From Okapia johnstoni (lineage: Eukaryota; Chordata; Mammalia; Artiodactyla; Giraffidae): a stretch of DNA of 64,000 bases. The DNA is taken from positions 7,936,001 through 8,000,000 of the forward strand of contig JAGTYA010000024.1 of NCBI GenBank assembly GCA_024291935.2. Reading direction: 5' to 3'. The notes below the pieces were generated by a model. That model saw only the letters and a list, made by a program, of their open reading frames with translations, was not told the DNA's origin and ran no database searches. The number at the start of each line of letters is the position of its first letter. The stretch's first letter is position 1. The translations under genes were made by a program, and so were the position numbers. Shown here piece by piece: positions 1 through 10,757 of the stretch.

Positions 1-118
1 ATTCTTGCTTGCCTGGAAAATTCCAGGTAAGAATTTTCCTGGAATGGAAAATTCCATGGACAGAGGAGCCTGGCAGGCTTTAGTCCACAGGGTTGCAAAG
101 AGTTGGACATGACTGACC
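1..118 (+). mobile_element. Bov-tA SINE, 3' part
   Basis: It shows the typical body gacagaggagcctggcaggc followed by the agtcggacatgactga-like end. The left part lies outside the window. Confidence 0.8.
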
Positions 119-454
119 ACATACACACACATGATTAGAATACCAGCTAACTTGTGCCTTTTGCAAAGTACTCCACAAAACACACTAGAGGAGGAAATAT
201 CATCTCCATTTTACAGATGAGGAGAAGGGAAGTGGCTTCTCCAGGGCTGCACAGCTGGTGAGAGACAAGGGCTCCAGAGAAAGGTCCCCTCACACATCAG
301 AGAATGCGGCCAGAGGTTCAGAGATTATATTTTCCTTCCTTCCCTCCCTGTTTTTTCCCTTTCTAGGCAAAGAAAGTAGTTCTAAGCTGCTTCCATCATG
401 TTCCTACTTATTAATCTACAGTGTTTTAGGCACTACAGAATCAGAATTTTGTAG

Positions 455-705
455 TGCACATTTACTAAACATGTTCTGGAGAAAGCAAAACTATGGAGAC
501 AGAAAAAAGATCAGTGGTTGCCAAGGGCTGAGATGGGGGGAGGAACAGCTTGCAGAAAAGTTTAGGGAAATTTGGGGGTGTGTGGTGATGAAACTGATCT
601 AAATTTTGATTGTGGTGGTGGTTATGCAGATGTATGTATTTTTCAAAATTCATAGAGCTGTACACTAAAAAGGATAAATTTCAGTGTATGTAAATTATAC
701 CTTAA
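455..705 (+). mobile_element. L1 3'-end fragment
   Basis: It has motifs typical of an old L1 3' end (ggagacagaaaaaagatcagtggttgcc-like start; gctgtacactaaaaaggataaatt-like end). Confidence 0.55.
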
Positions 706-787
706 TCTTTGAATGAATAAACGAATGGGGGAAAACTAAACTAGATTCTAGACTCTTAGATTTTTTGGTACCTGGAAATCTTGGCAA

Positions 788-915
788 GGGACTTCCCCGG
801 CAGTCCAGTGGTTAAGACTGCCTTCCAAGTCAGGAGGCATGGGTTTGATCCCTGGTTGAGGAAGTAAGGTCCCATGTGCTACTTGGAGTGTGGTCAAAAA
901 TCGTTTTTAAAAAAA
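788..915 (+). mobile_element. CHR-type tRNA-derived SINE
   Basis: It starts with ggacttccccggcagtccag and includes the gtttgatccctggttgagg B-box region. Confidence 0.75.
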
Positions 916-1157
916 GAAAGAAAACCTGACAAGTAACAGTGACCTTAATCATTTAGTTACAGTATAAATTGCTATTTTTTCATGTACTCATTCATTTATG
1001 ATAAAAATGAAAGTCCTGGAGTCCAACCCAAGAATCAGAACACCACTAAAAGTGAAATCTGCTTACAGATTTCCCTGTCATTTCTTCTTTTTTTCCAAGA
1101 CTTTATTTAATCAAGTAAATATTTATTTCACCATGTATAGAAACATGAGCAATATGC

Positions 1158-1292
1158 AGTATTGTTGTTGTTTAATCGCTAGATCATGTCCAACTCCTTT
1201 GCAACCCCATGGACTGTGGCCCACCAGGCTCCTCTGTCCATGGGATTTCCTAGGCAACAATAATAGAGTGGATTGCCATTTCCTTCTCCAGG
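1158..1292 (-). mobile_element. Bov-tA/BovA SINE fragment
   Basis: The reverse of the Bov-tA body is readable (catggactgtggcccacc, ccatttccttctccaggg). Confidence 0.7.
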
Positions 1293-1407
1293 GTCCCTGT
1301 CATTTCTGATCCCTCCACTACCTCACCCCCAGGTTATCATTATTCTGAATTCTGTGTTCCTGATTATCTTACTTTAAAAAAAAATTTTTTTTCCACACAT
1401 AAATTAG

Positions 1408-1490
1408 GCTTAAAGTGAAAGGTATTCAGTCATGTTCGACTCTTTGTCACCCCAAGGACTGTAGCTTACCAGGCTCCTCTGTCCATGGGC
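1408..1490 (-). mobile_element. BovA SINE fragment
   Basis: A short reverse-oriented BovA end: gtgaaaggtattcagtcatg through ggctcctctgtccatggg. Confidence 0.6.
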
Positions 1491-1505
1491 TTAATCTTAA
1501 GAATT

Positions 1506-1507
<2 letters not shown>

Positions 1508-1559
<52 letters not shown>
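1508..1559. repeat. (TA)n microsatellite
   Basis: About 21 TA units are followed by nine T. This is probably length-polymorphic. Confidence 0.95.
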
Positions 1560-1560
<1 letters not shown>

Positions 1561-1567
1561 GGTCAAA

Positions 1568-1780
1568 AGGGGCTTCTCTTGTGGTCCAGTGGTTAAGAAT
1601 CCACCTTACAATGCAGGGGACATGAGTTCAGTCCTTGGTCCAGGAAGATCCCACATGCCAGGGAGCAACTAAGCCCATGCACCACAACAGAGTTCTAGAG
1701 CCTGTGCTCTGCAACAATAGAAGCCACCACAATGAGAAGCCTGAGCACCACAACTACAGAATAGCCCCCTGCAACAATGT
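1568..1780 (+). mobile_element. CHR-type SINE, long form
   Basis: A tRNA-like head (gtggtccagtggttaagaat) is followed by the accacaac/gaagcc repeat-like body of the longer CHR SINEs. Confidence 0.75.
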
Positions 1781-2332
1781 TTCTGCCACCATTCTTATAC
1801 ATGTCTCTTGGTATATATGTGAAATTCTTGTGGCTGTATCCCAGAAATACACTTACTGGGTCTTATGGTACACAGATGTTCAACTGTACATGATGTGACT
1901 CACTTTCTGAGGTCCAAATGAAGTTACAATGGCCACTTACCCCAGGTGAGAATGTGGACAAGATGTACTGAGAAGGACTGTCATGAAGGGTCTGTGGTGG
2001 AAATTGAGCACCTACTCTGTGCACATGGCAGGGCACCTATAAAATGAAACAATGGTGCCCTGAGAGGTGAGATAGGGAAAGAAACCCCCCCAGTCACCAT
2101 GGGAATTAGCTTCCAAGGAGTGCCCCACCCTGGCTGGGGAAGGGGAGGACATGGCAATCCAAGGAGGGCAGACAAAGGGTTCTCTCCTAACTGGCAGTAT
2201 CTCCATCTGGGATTAGGAAGTTGTGTATTTTTGGTATACCTGGAGGGGAAGGGGCTCAGTGGTACTGAATTCCACTTACCCATCCTACTTCAGTGATCTC
2301 TTCCCATATCCTTTATCTCACTTTGCATCTGT

Positions 2333-2552
2333 TCAGTTCAGTTCAGTCGCTCAGTCATGTCTGACTCTTTGCGACCCCGTGGACTGCAGCACGCCAGGCC
2401 TCCCTGTCCATCACCAACTCCCAGAGTTTACTCAAACTCATGTCCATTGAGTCGGTGATGCCATCCAACCATCTCATCCTCTGTCGTCCCCTTCTCCTCC
2501 TGCCTTCAATCTTTCCCAGCATCAGGGTCTTTACAAATGAGTCAGTTCTTCT
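2333..2552 (-). mobile_element. BovB LINE, 5'-truncated 3' end
   Basis: The BovB tail (gttcagtt repeats) is at the left. The 7-base target duplication CATCTGT occurs at 2326-2332 and 2553-2559. Confidence 0.8.
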
Positions 2553-3174
2553 CATCTGTAACCTTTTGAAATTCTCCCAGTTGGAGAGAGGTACTATTAT
2601 TTCCACAGATGAGGTTTGGAGAAGAAAGTCTTGCTCAAAGTCACATGATTTGGGCCAAATGCCTGAGCAAATAATTTCCCCTTCCTAAGCCTCAGTTTCC
2701 TCATCTGTAAAATGAAAATGATAACACCTGAGGTGTTATTCTCAGGTGAAAGTATTAAATAATAATTTATGCAAGTAAAGGGTTTAAGATGGATTCTGTA
2801 GATGCTCCCTAAAAGTCACTTGTTCACTGCTGCTATTGTTGCTATGAAGTTGGTATTAAGAGGAGCAGGAACCTGGAATAATCCTACCCCTGACACCTGC
2901 CACCCAGTGACATTGCTTCTTGCAGAGACCCCGTAGGATGCAGTGATCATGGCCCATTTTGGCCACTTCTGCTCATGTGGGATATATTTCATGACTGCAC
3001 AGCCCAGTCTCCTCTTCTACCCTGCTCCTAGGCCCCAGAGCAGAGGCCCTTGTCTTCCTCTGCAGATTTCCTGGAACAGGAAGGTGAACTGATCACAACA
3101 GGCAAACCAGGCCCCGTCAGCACAAAAGGAGAAATCAGAGCCCAGCGGTTCACTCAGCAGAGAATATCTGCTGA

Positions 3175-3361
3175 AAGTGTAAGTCACTCAGTCATGTCCA
3201 ACTCTGTGCGACCCCATGGACTGTCCATGGAATTCTCCAGGCCAGAATACTGGAGTGGGCAGCCTTTCCCTTCTCCAGGGGATCCCCAACCCAGGGATCA
3301 AACCCAGGTCTCCCTCATTGAGGGCGGATTCTTTACTAGCTGAGCCACAAGGGAAGCCCCA
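3175..3361 (-). mobile_element. Bov-tA SINE with 12-bp target duplication
   Basis: The element is bracketed by AATATCTGCTGA at 3163-3174 and 3362-3373. Confidence 0.9.
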
Positions 3362-3548
3362 AATATCTGCTGAGCATCTACTATGTGCCCAGTCCTGCCC
3401 TGGGCACCCAGGACATTTGGGGAACAAATGGGGAACAAATTATACCCTAGTCAGAGGCTAAAGGAGGAGACAGGAGAGAGTATTTTGATAAGGAGTACAG
3501 AGAACTGCTCTATATAACAGAAAACCAGACTGGTGTAGTTGTAAAAGA

Positions 3549-3770
3549 GGAAGCTTCCCAGTTGGCCAGAGGTAAAGCACACGCCTGCCAATGCAGGAGA
3601 CGTAAAAGATGTAGGTTCTATTCCTGGGTTGGGAAGATCCCCTGGAGAAAGTGGGCATGGCAACCCACTCCAGTATTCTTGCCTGGAGAATCCCATGGAC
3701 AGAGGAGCCTGGCGGGCTACAGTACACTGGGTTGCAGAGCTGGACACGACTGAAGCGAGTTAGCATGCAG
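3549..3770 (+). mobile_element. Bov-tA SINE
   Basis: A near full-length head (gcttcccagttggccagagg) and body are present, ending just before the KDF1 CpG island. Confidence 0.85.
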
Positions 3771-3879
3771 GCCAAAAGGAAGGCGTCTCTGGAGACATGC
3801 TCTTTGGGCTGAGCCTTTAAGGCCTGGCAGGCGCTAGAGACTGCTAGGACCATCTGCCCATTTAACAGAAAAGAAGACT

Positions 3880-4700
3880 GGGCCCAGCGTCTGTCCACCG
3901 TGCCCGCCAGGCCTCACTTAACCGGACTAGGCCGAGCGCTGCGCTCCGAGTCCGCAGGTCGAGCGCCAGAGCCCGGCCGACTTGCCCGCCCAGCTCCCGG
4001 GGCGGGGCCTCGGCCCAGGTGCGCGGCGGAGGCGCTTCGCGGAGGCAGGAAGTGTGTCCCCAGCGGCGGCCCGTGCAGCGCTCCCGCGAGACGCTCACCT
4101 GCGCCCCAGGTGAGCAGCGAGGGGGGGCGGGGGGAGGGGCCGAGCTGGAGGCGGCTCACCTGGCGGGACAGGTAAGCCCCGCGCGGGCCCGAGGGGGCGC
4201 GAATCAGGGCGGCACCAGTGTGGGAAGACCCCCTCCCGAGGCTACGGCTGGGCGGGCGAGGGTCCCGGGGCCGGTTCCTCCGGGGCCACCCTCCCACTTC
4301 CGGGGTGCGCGGGCCGGGCCCGGCCAGGGAGCGGCCTGAGCGGGCGCCTAGGCTGGGCGGGCAGTCTGGGGGTGAGGGGGCCGGGTTCGCCCTTAGGGTG
4401 GCACTGGCTTGAGGTGGGAGCCGTGCTTGTTGGGGAGGCGGGGGCGGGCGGGGAGAGGGGGCCGTGCACACCCGGAGGGGCAGTGTCTACAGGCTGGATC
4501 CTCCCGCGGGCGGAGGGCCCCTGCAGCCGGAGAGGGTGGTGCTTGCCCCGAGGGCACCGCTGGTGTAGGGGCTGTGCTAGTCCGAGCGGCAGAGCCGGGA
4601 TCTGGTTCTCCCTTGCCCCCAGGACTAGGTGCCCGAGGGGGCGGGAGTCGGGGGGCTGAGACTTTGCGGCGGGAGATCAAGGGTGCACGGATGTCCGGGC
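3880..4700 (+). promoter_or_regulatory. KDF1: CpG island and probable KDF1 promoter with non-coding first exon
   Basis: The stretch is strongly GC- and CpG-rich between repeat-laden flanks. It holds two consensus splice donors on the plus strand, CAG|GTGAGC after 4109 and CAG|GTAAGC after 4171, about 10.2 kb before the KDF1 coding exon. The human gene also has an untranslated first exon roughly this far upstream, so this is inferred to be its promoter. No TATA box is seen. Open frames here in several phases reflect GC bias and are not called as genes. Confidence 0.6.
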
Positions 4701-5347
4701 ACGCGAGTCGACGGCTGTTTTGGTGATCAGGGCTGGGGAGCCCCTCTCGACTGGTCGGGTGTGCCAGACGCAGCTGGGCACAGCGGATGGAACACAAAGC
4801 TGATGCGGCTGGGCCTCTCCTGGTCACCTTCGGAGGAAGGGGATGGAACGGAGACAGACTGCCGATGTGTGTGTTCTCAGGGACTAAGGGGGAGTGGGAG
4901 AGCCCCAATTAGAAGTTTGGGGAGGGCTGCCAGAGTCTGGGGGCTTCTGACCCCGAGGAGGATCCCTGCAGTGCCTTGGGGTGCCCAGAGACCCAGCCCC
5001 TCCCAGGTGCCAGGCACAAGCTCTAAGGCCCCTGAACGCAGTATCTCATTTAAACCTGAAGGTGGCCCCTGAAGGTATTCCTCTCTCCCCTTGTTAAAGA
5101 TGAGAAAACTGAGGCCAGGAGTCTTATCCCAGGCACAGCAGGAGCCCCTGATGAAGCAAGAGGCTGGTGTTCCTAGGATTTTGGAGGTGGGGACAAAAGC
5201 AGCAAGGGGGGAGATATAGCCAGGACGAAATGGCCTGAGATTGACTTCAGGAGGGCTCAGGGTCTAGAAAGAAGGGGGAAACTGAAGCCAGGCACTGTCC
5301 TTACCCCAGGTCTTGTCTCCCTTTCCCCTATCCCCCTCTCCCTTCTA

Positions 5348-5630
5348 GATGTGTGATGTAGAACAAAGTACAGGGGCTCTAGAGTCCGACAGACCACAGT
5401 ACAAATCCAGCTCCATTCCCTCCCACCTAGGTGTCTCTGGGCAAGTCATTTCACCTCTCTGAGCTTCAGAGTCCTGATCTGTAAAGTGGAGATATAATGC
5501 TTACAGGGCAATTATGAGAGCTAAATAAAGCAAAAGTCCTCTTGAGCTGGAGCCTGTTTCTGGCCCATTTAGCACAGTGTTGGGCACATGGTAGGTGCTC
5601 AGTAAATATTTGTTGTATGAATTTAATGAA
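5348..5630 (+). mobile_element. MIR SINE
   Basis: The MIR core (tctgggcaagtcatttcacctctctgag-like) and end (cagtaaatatttgttg-like) are recognisable. Confidence 0.65.
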
Positions 5631-5910
5631 TGGTGGTGGTGGTGTTCAGTCGCTCAGTCATGGCCAACCCTTTACAATCCCATGGACTGCATCATGCCAG
5701 GCTTCCCTGTGCTTCATGATCTCCTGGAGTTTGCTCAAACTCATGTCCATTGAGTTGGCGATGCCATCCAACCATCTCATCCTCTGTCATCCTCTTCTCC
5801 TGCCCTCAATCTTTCCCAGCATCAAAGTGTTTTCCAATGAGCCAGCTCTTCGAATCAGATTGCCAAAGTATTGGAGCTTCAGTTTCAGCATCAGTTCTTC
5901 CAGTGAATAA

Positions 5911-6113
5911 GTGAAGTCGCTCAGTCGTGTCCGACTCTTTGCGACCCCATGGACTGTAGCCTACCAGGTTCCTCCCTCCATGGGATTTTCCAAGCAAGAG
6001 TACTGGAGTGGGTTGCCATTTCCTTCTCCAGGAGATCTTCCTGACCCAGGGATTGAACCTTGGTCTCCCACATTGTAGCCAGATGCTTTACCATTTGAGC
6101 CACCAGGGAAGTC
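5911..6113 (-). mobile_element. Bov-tA SINE nested in BovB
   Basis: A complete reverse Bov-tA interrupts the BovB. Repeated agtgaata on both sides suggests the target duplication. Confidence 0.8.
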
Positions 6114-6539
6114 AGTGAATATTCCAGTGAATATTCAATGTTGTTTTCCTTTAGGATTGATTGGTTTGATCTTGCTGTCCATGGGACTCTCAAGAGTCTT
6201 CTCCAACACCATAATTCAAAAGCATCAATTATTCAGCGATCAGCCTTCTTTATGGTCCAACTCTCACATCCATACATGACTAGTGGAAAAACCATAGCCT
6301 TGACTATACAGACCTTTGTTAACAAAGTGCTGTCTCTGCTTTTTAATATGCTGTCTAGGTTTGTCATAGCTTTCCTTCCAAGGAGCAAGCGTCTTTTAAT
6401 TTCATGGTTGCAGTCACTCTCCACAGTGATTTTGGAGCCCAAGAAAATAGAGTCTGTCACTGTTTCCATTTTTTTCCCCATCTACTTGCCATGAAGTGAT
6501 AGGACCAAATGCCATGATCTTAATTTTTTTAATGTTGAG

Positions 6540-6708
6540 GGAGTTTTTTGTCTTTATTGAATGTGTTACAATATTGTCTATGTTTTATGGTTTGGGTTTT
6601 TGAGGCATGAGGGATCTTAGCTCTCTGACCAGGGGTCGGACCCACACCCCCTGTATTAGAAGGTGAAGTCTTAACTACTAGACTGCCAGGGAATTCCTGG
6701 GTCTGGAG
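6540..6708 (-). mobile_element. CHR-type SINE nested in BovB
   Basis: It is bracketed by AATGTTGAG at 6531-6539 and 6709-6717, which restores the BovB when collapsed. Confidence 0.85.
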
Positions 6709-7734
6709 AATGTTGAGTTTTAAACCAAATTTTTCACTCTCCTCTTTCACCTTCATCAAGAGGCTCTTTAGTTCCTCTTTGCTTTCTTCCATAAAGGTGG
6801 TGTCATCTACATATCTGAGATTATTGACATTTCTCCTGGCAGTCTTGATTCCAGCTTGAGCTTTATGCAGCCTAGCGTTTTGCATAATGTTCTCTGCATC
6901 TAAGTTAAAAAAGCAGGGTGACAGTATACAGCCTTGATGATCTCCTTTCCCAATTTGGAACCAGTCTGTTGTTCCATGTTCAGTTCTAACTGTTTCTTGA
7001 CCTGCATACAGATTTCTCAGTAGGCAGGTAAGGTGGTCTGGTATTCCCATCTCTTTCAGAATTTTCCACAGTTTATTGTGATCCACACAGTCAAAGGCTT
7101 TAGCATAGTCAATGAAGGAGAAGTAGATGTTTTTCTGGAATTCCCTTGCTTTTTCTATGATCCAGTGGATGTTGGCAATTTGATCTCTTGTTCCTCTGCT
7201 TTTTCCAAGCCCAGTTTATACATCTGTAAGTTCTCAGTTCATATATTGTTGAAGCCTAGCCTAAGGATTTTGAGCTTTACCTTGCTATCATGTGAAATGT
7301 TTGAACATTCTTTGGCATTGCCCTTCTTTGGGATTGGAATGAAAACTGATCTTTTCCAGTCCTGTGGCCACTGCTGAGTTTTCCAAATTTGTTGACATAT
7401 TGAATGCAGCACTTTAACACAATCACCTTTTAGGATTTGAAATAAGCTAAGCTGGAATTCCATCACCTCCACTAGCTTTGACAACTCCTAAATCCTTGGA
7501 GGTAGCGGAGAAGACAAACATTGAAACCATGAATAGTAACCTCTTGTTCTTACAAATCCTGGGTACCCCATAGCTCAGTGTAGTTCAAACAGGGTAGATA
7601 TGCCTACCCTCCTGATCCAAGGGCTAAGCCCAAGACTCAAGGCTCTCCCTATGCAAGCACTCCTTGGGCACGGTTCATCCATGGAGTTGGCAGCTGACCA
7701 CTTTGACTGCCCCCTTCCTCTCAAATAATAGGTG

Positions 7735-7920
7735 GGGTAGCATGTGAGTCAAAGCCAGCCACTTGCGTTCAAACAGATGTGTGGCTTTGACAATTTACTT
7801 AACCTCTCTTTGCCTCGGTATAATGACAGCACTAATACCTACAAATAGGGTTCTGAGAATTAACTGGTTGAGTACATTTAAGTGTTGAGAACAATGTAAG
7901 CTATCAATAATCTACTCTTT
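7735..7920 (+). mobile_element. MIR SINE, with an L2/MIR-like tail to about 8050
   Basis: A diverged MIR core (gacaatttacttaacctctc) is followed by an old L2/MIR-type end (cagtaggctctcagtaaata). Confidence 0.5.
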
Positions 7921-8059
7921 CACTAGAATCAAACTTCTGAGGTTAGGAAATTTTGTCTGTTTTACCACTTCATCCACAGAATTTAGAAGTGTCTGCCATA
8001 CAGTAGGCTCTCAGTAAATATTCATTAATTGAGTGAATGAATAAATCCATACCTCCCCT

Positions 8060-9365
8060 AGCATTGCTCACACCAAGGCAAAGGTTTTTAACCACTTGCC
8101 TCTCTGGACTGTGAGGGACTTTCAAGCCACCTATTACAGTTTCAGTTTGGGAACCTTTGGAGGGGGACTTCACCTTACTCTCACCAGACTGCTGTTTCCC
8201 CCACTCCAGTCAGCCTGGAGCCTAAGTCCTTTCTCTTTCCACCTAATGGTCCTGGTTCTACCCAGAGGTCAGACGGAATGTATCAGTCTCCTGAAGTACT
8301 TAGTGTACCAACCCTGTTCTGGACACTGATGCAGAAAGGACTCAGACACAGTCCCTGTCCCCTTGGGTCATAGAGGCTTATCTTCAAACAATGGGTTCAA
8401 GGCCGACTCAACTGACCCAGAGCCAAGCAGAATGCTGGGACTTGAGGTTCTGGAAAGTCCTTGGAGAAGGAGCGGTGAGTGGAGCTGGGGGAATGGGTGG
8501 AAGAGGCAGGAATAAAGAACTCCTGTATCCTCCTCATCCATATTCATCACAGCTAACATTCCCTCCCTTTCTCTGTCTACACATACCTTCTCTTTCGGGA
8601 GGAACCCTTTGAGATTAGGTTGCAGACACCATGCGTCTTTACCCCTAAATGCTTCAGTGTACACTGCCTAAGAATAAGAACATTGTCTTATTTCACACTG
8701 AATTTAACATTGGTGATTTAACATTGACATAATGATATTAAATAATATGCAGTCTAGTTTTAAATTTTACTGATTATCCAGTTTCTCCTCTTGATCCAGT
8801 ATTCAATCCACGATCGCACTTTCCATTTACTTATCATCTTCCTTAATTTGGGCTTGTCTGATGTCTTTTCATGATTACGTTCAGGTTATACATTTTTGGC
8901 AGGAATATTCCGTAAGCGATGATGTATCCTTTTTAGCGCGTAAACCAGGAGACACAACCTGTCAGTTTGTCCCATTATTAATAACGTTAACTTTGATCAC
9001 TTGATTAAAGTAGTGTCTGCCTAGTTCCTCCAGATTCGTGTTTGTTGTCATTGTTGCTGCTTTTTAAATTGTCACTGGCTGCAGTAAGTAGAAGGGAATA
9101 GAGGTGGCCAGAATGGGGGCCTTGATAATATCTGGGTGAGAGATGATGGTGGCTGTGTGTAGGGAGGTAGCATTGATCTGCCCAAAGCGCATCACCTATT
9201 AAAGCCAGCACTGGGACTGGAATACAGATAGCCTAATGTTCAGTCCCAGGTTCCCGTCACATCACCGGTTCTAGCACACTAGTAAAAGATTAATGTCTCA
9301 GAAAATCTAAGCCAAGGATAGTTACTGCCCAGCAAACCCTTCCAAGTGATCAGAGAGAAAGAAAG
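8060..9365 (+). other. KDF1 intron 1 segment without recognised features
   Basis: I see no gene, structured RNA or recognised repeat here. Short open frames look random. Confidence 0.4.
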
Positions 9366-9369
9366 AACG

Positions 9370-9573
9370 TGAAGTCACTCAGTCGTGTCCAACTATTTGC
9401 GACCCCATGGACTGTAACCTACCAGGCTCCTCTGTCCATGGGATTTTCCAGGCAAGAATACTGGAGTGGGTTGCCATTTCCTTCTCCAGGAGATCTTCCC
9501 GACCCAGGGATTGAACCTGGGTCTCCCACATTGTAGGCAGACGCTTTACCATCTGAGCCACCAGGGAAGTCCT
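9370..9573 (-). mobile_element. Bov-tA SINE
   Basis: A reverse full-length Bov-tA ends in ccaccagggaagtcc. tgatcag flanks both sides. Confidence 0.85.
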
Positions 9574-10109
9574 CCATGTGATCAGGGACCTTCCCAAATA
9601 TATCACGACGTAATGTTCCCACAGGCAGTTATTTTCTCCCATAATGCTGCATATATCCTATGTGTTCCAGCTTTTAAGCATCTGTTTTCCCTACAAAACA
9701 TATGTGAATCACAGGAATAGCATCTATAGTTCATTCATGTTTGGGTCTACTGTGCCTAACACAGGGCCAGGTTCGGTGAAATCTGAGCTTGCTAGCAACC
9801 AAGGCAAAAAGGAAAAGAAGATGCATTTTGAGGCTTGCTTTCTTGTCTAATCAAAGGCAGCAAAACAGCGCTTGATGTCAAATGTTGATAGGAGGGCCAG
9901 TCTGAGTCATACTGAAGCATGGACAGGGGACCTGTTGATTCCCAAGTCTGATGTGAAGGAGGAGGGGAAGAAAGGGAAGGTGGTGAGGATCAGGTTCTGT
10001 AGCAAGTCAGATGGAAAGGCATTTGTTGAGCAGCCTCAGGCTCTGTGCTGGTGGGCTTACCAACAGTAGGAAGAAACTCAGGGAGACCACTACCCCAAAA
10101 GTGAGATCC

Positions 10110-10442
10110 CAGGAGCTTTTTCTTTTAATGTGGTAAAATATGCCTAACATAAAATATACCATTTTAATTTTTAAGTGGTTTTGATGTTACAGGCCTGTAT
10201 GTGACATTAAATACATTCACATTGTTGTGTAACCATCGCTACTGTCCACCTCCAGAACGTTTTCATTTTCCCAAACTGAAACTCTGCCCATTATGTACTA
10301 ACTTCTCACTCTCCCCCTGCCTCCAGCAATTACCAGTATACTTTTTTACTTTTCTAGATATTTTACATAAGTGGGACCATAAAATATTTGTCCTTTTGTG
10401 TCACGCTTATTTCACCTAGCATAATGTCTCAAGGCTCATCTA
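10110..10442 (-). mobile_element. L1 fragment, left part of interrupted copy
   Basis: The antisense L1 (tgtggtaaaatatgcctaac) breaks off at ctcatctatgtt and resumes at 13741 as cagcatgtatcagaatttc. The sequence is continuous once the BovB is removed. Confidence 0.7.
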
Positions 10443-10757
10443 TGTTATTTGCTGTTTAGTTGCTAAGTCATGTCTGACTCTTTGTGACCTCAAGGACTGC
10501 AGTACTCCAGGCTCCCCTGTCCTTCACTCTCTCCCAGAGTTTTCTTAGATCCATGTCCTTTGAGTTGGTAATGCTATCTAACCATCTAACTTTCTGCAGT
10601 CCCCTTCTCCTTTTGCCTTAATTCTTTCTCAGCATTAGGGTCTTTTCCAGTGAGTTGGATCTTTGCATCAGGTGGCCAAAATATTGGAGCTTCAGCTTCA
10701 GCATCAGTCCTTCCAATGAATATTCAGGACTGATATCCTCTAGGACTGGCTGATTTG

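Larger units (their letters stand above)
5636..7485 (-). mobile_element. BovB LINE, 1.8 kb, with two nested SINEs
   Basis: It is read in reverse: 3' end at the left, reverse-transcriptase region to the right. The RT frame is broken by frameshifts and two later SINE insertions (5911-6113, 6540-6708). It lies in KDF1 intron 1. Confidence 0.85.

Noticed and set aside
3862..5072. Many long open frames on both strands in the GC-rich block
   Set aside because: They overlap in all phases, have low-complexity Pro/Arg/Gly content and no recognised family. They follow from CpG-island composition.
5806..5997. Numerous 60-100 residue frames with motifs such as [12 protein letters not shown] or SRPEYWSG
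   Set aside because: They are translations of Bov-tA and BovB repeats and recur all over the window.
9466..9570. tRNA-like sequence with a GGTTCGAATCC-type B box
   Set aside because: It is the tRNA-derived head of a SINE, without a full cloverleaf; the same holds for all other copies.
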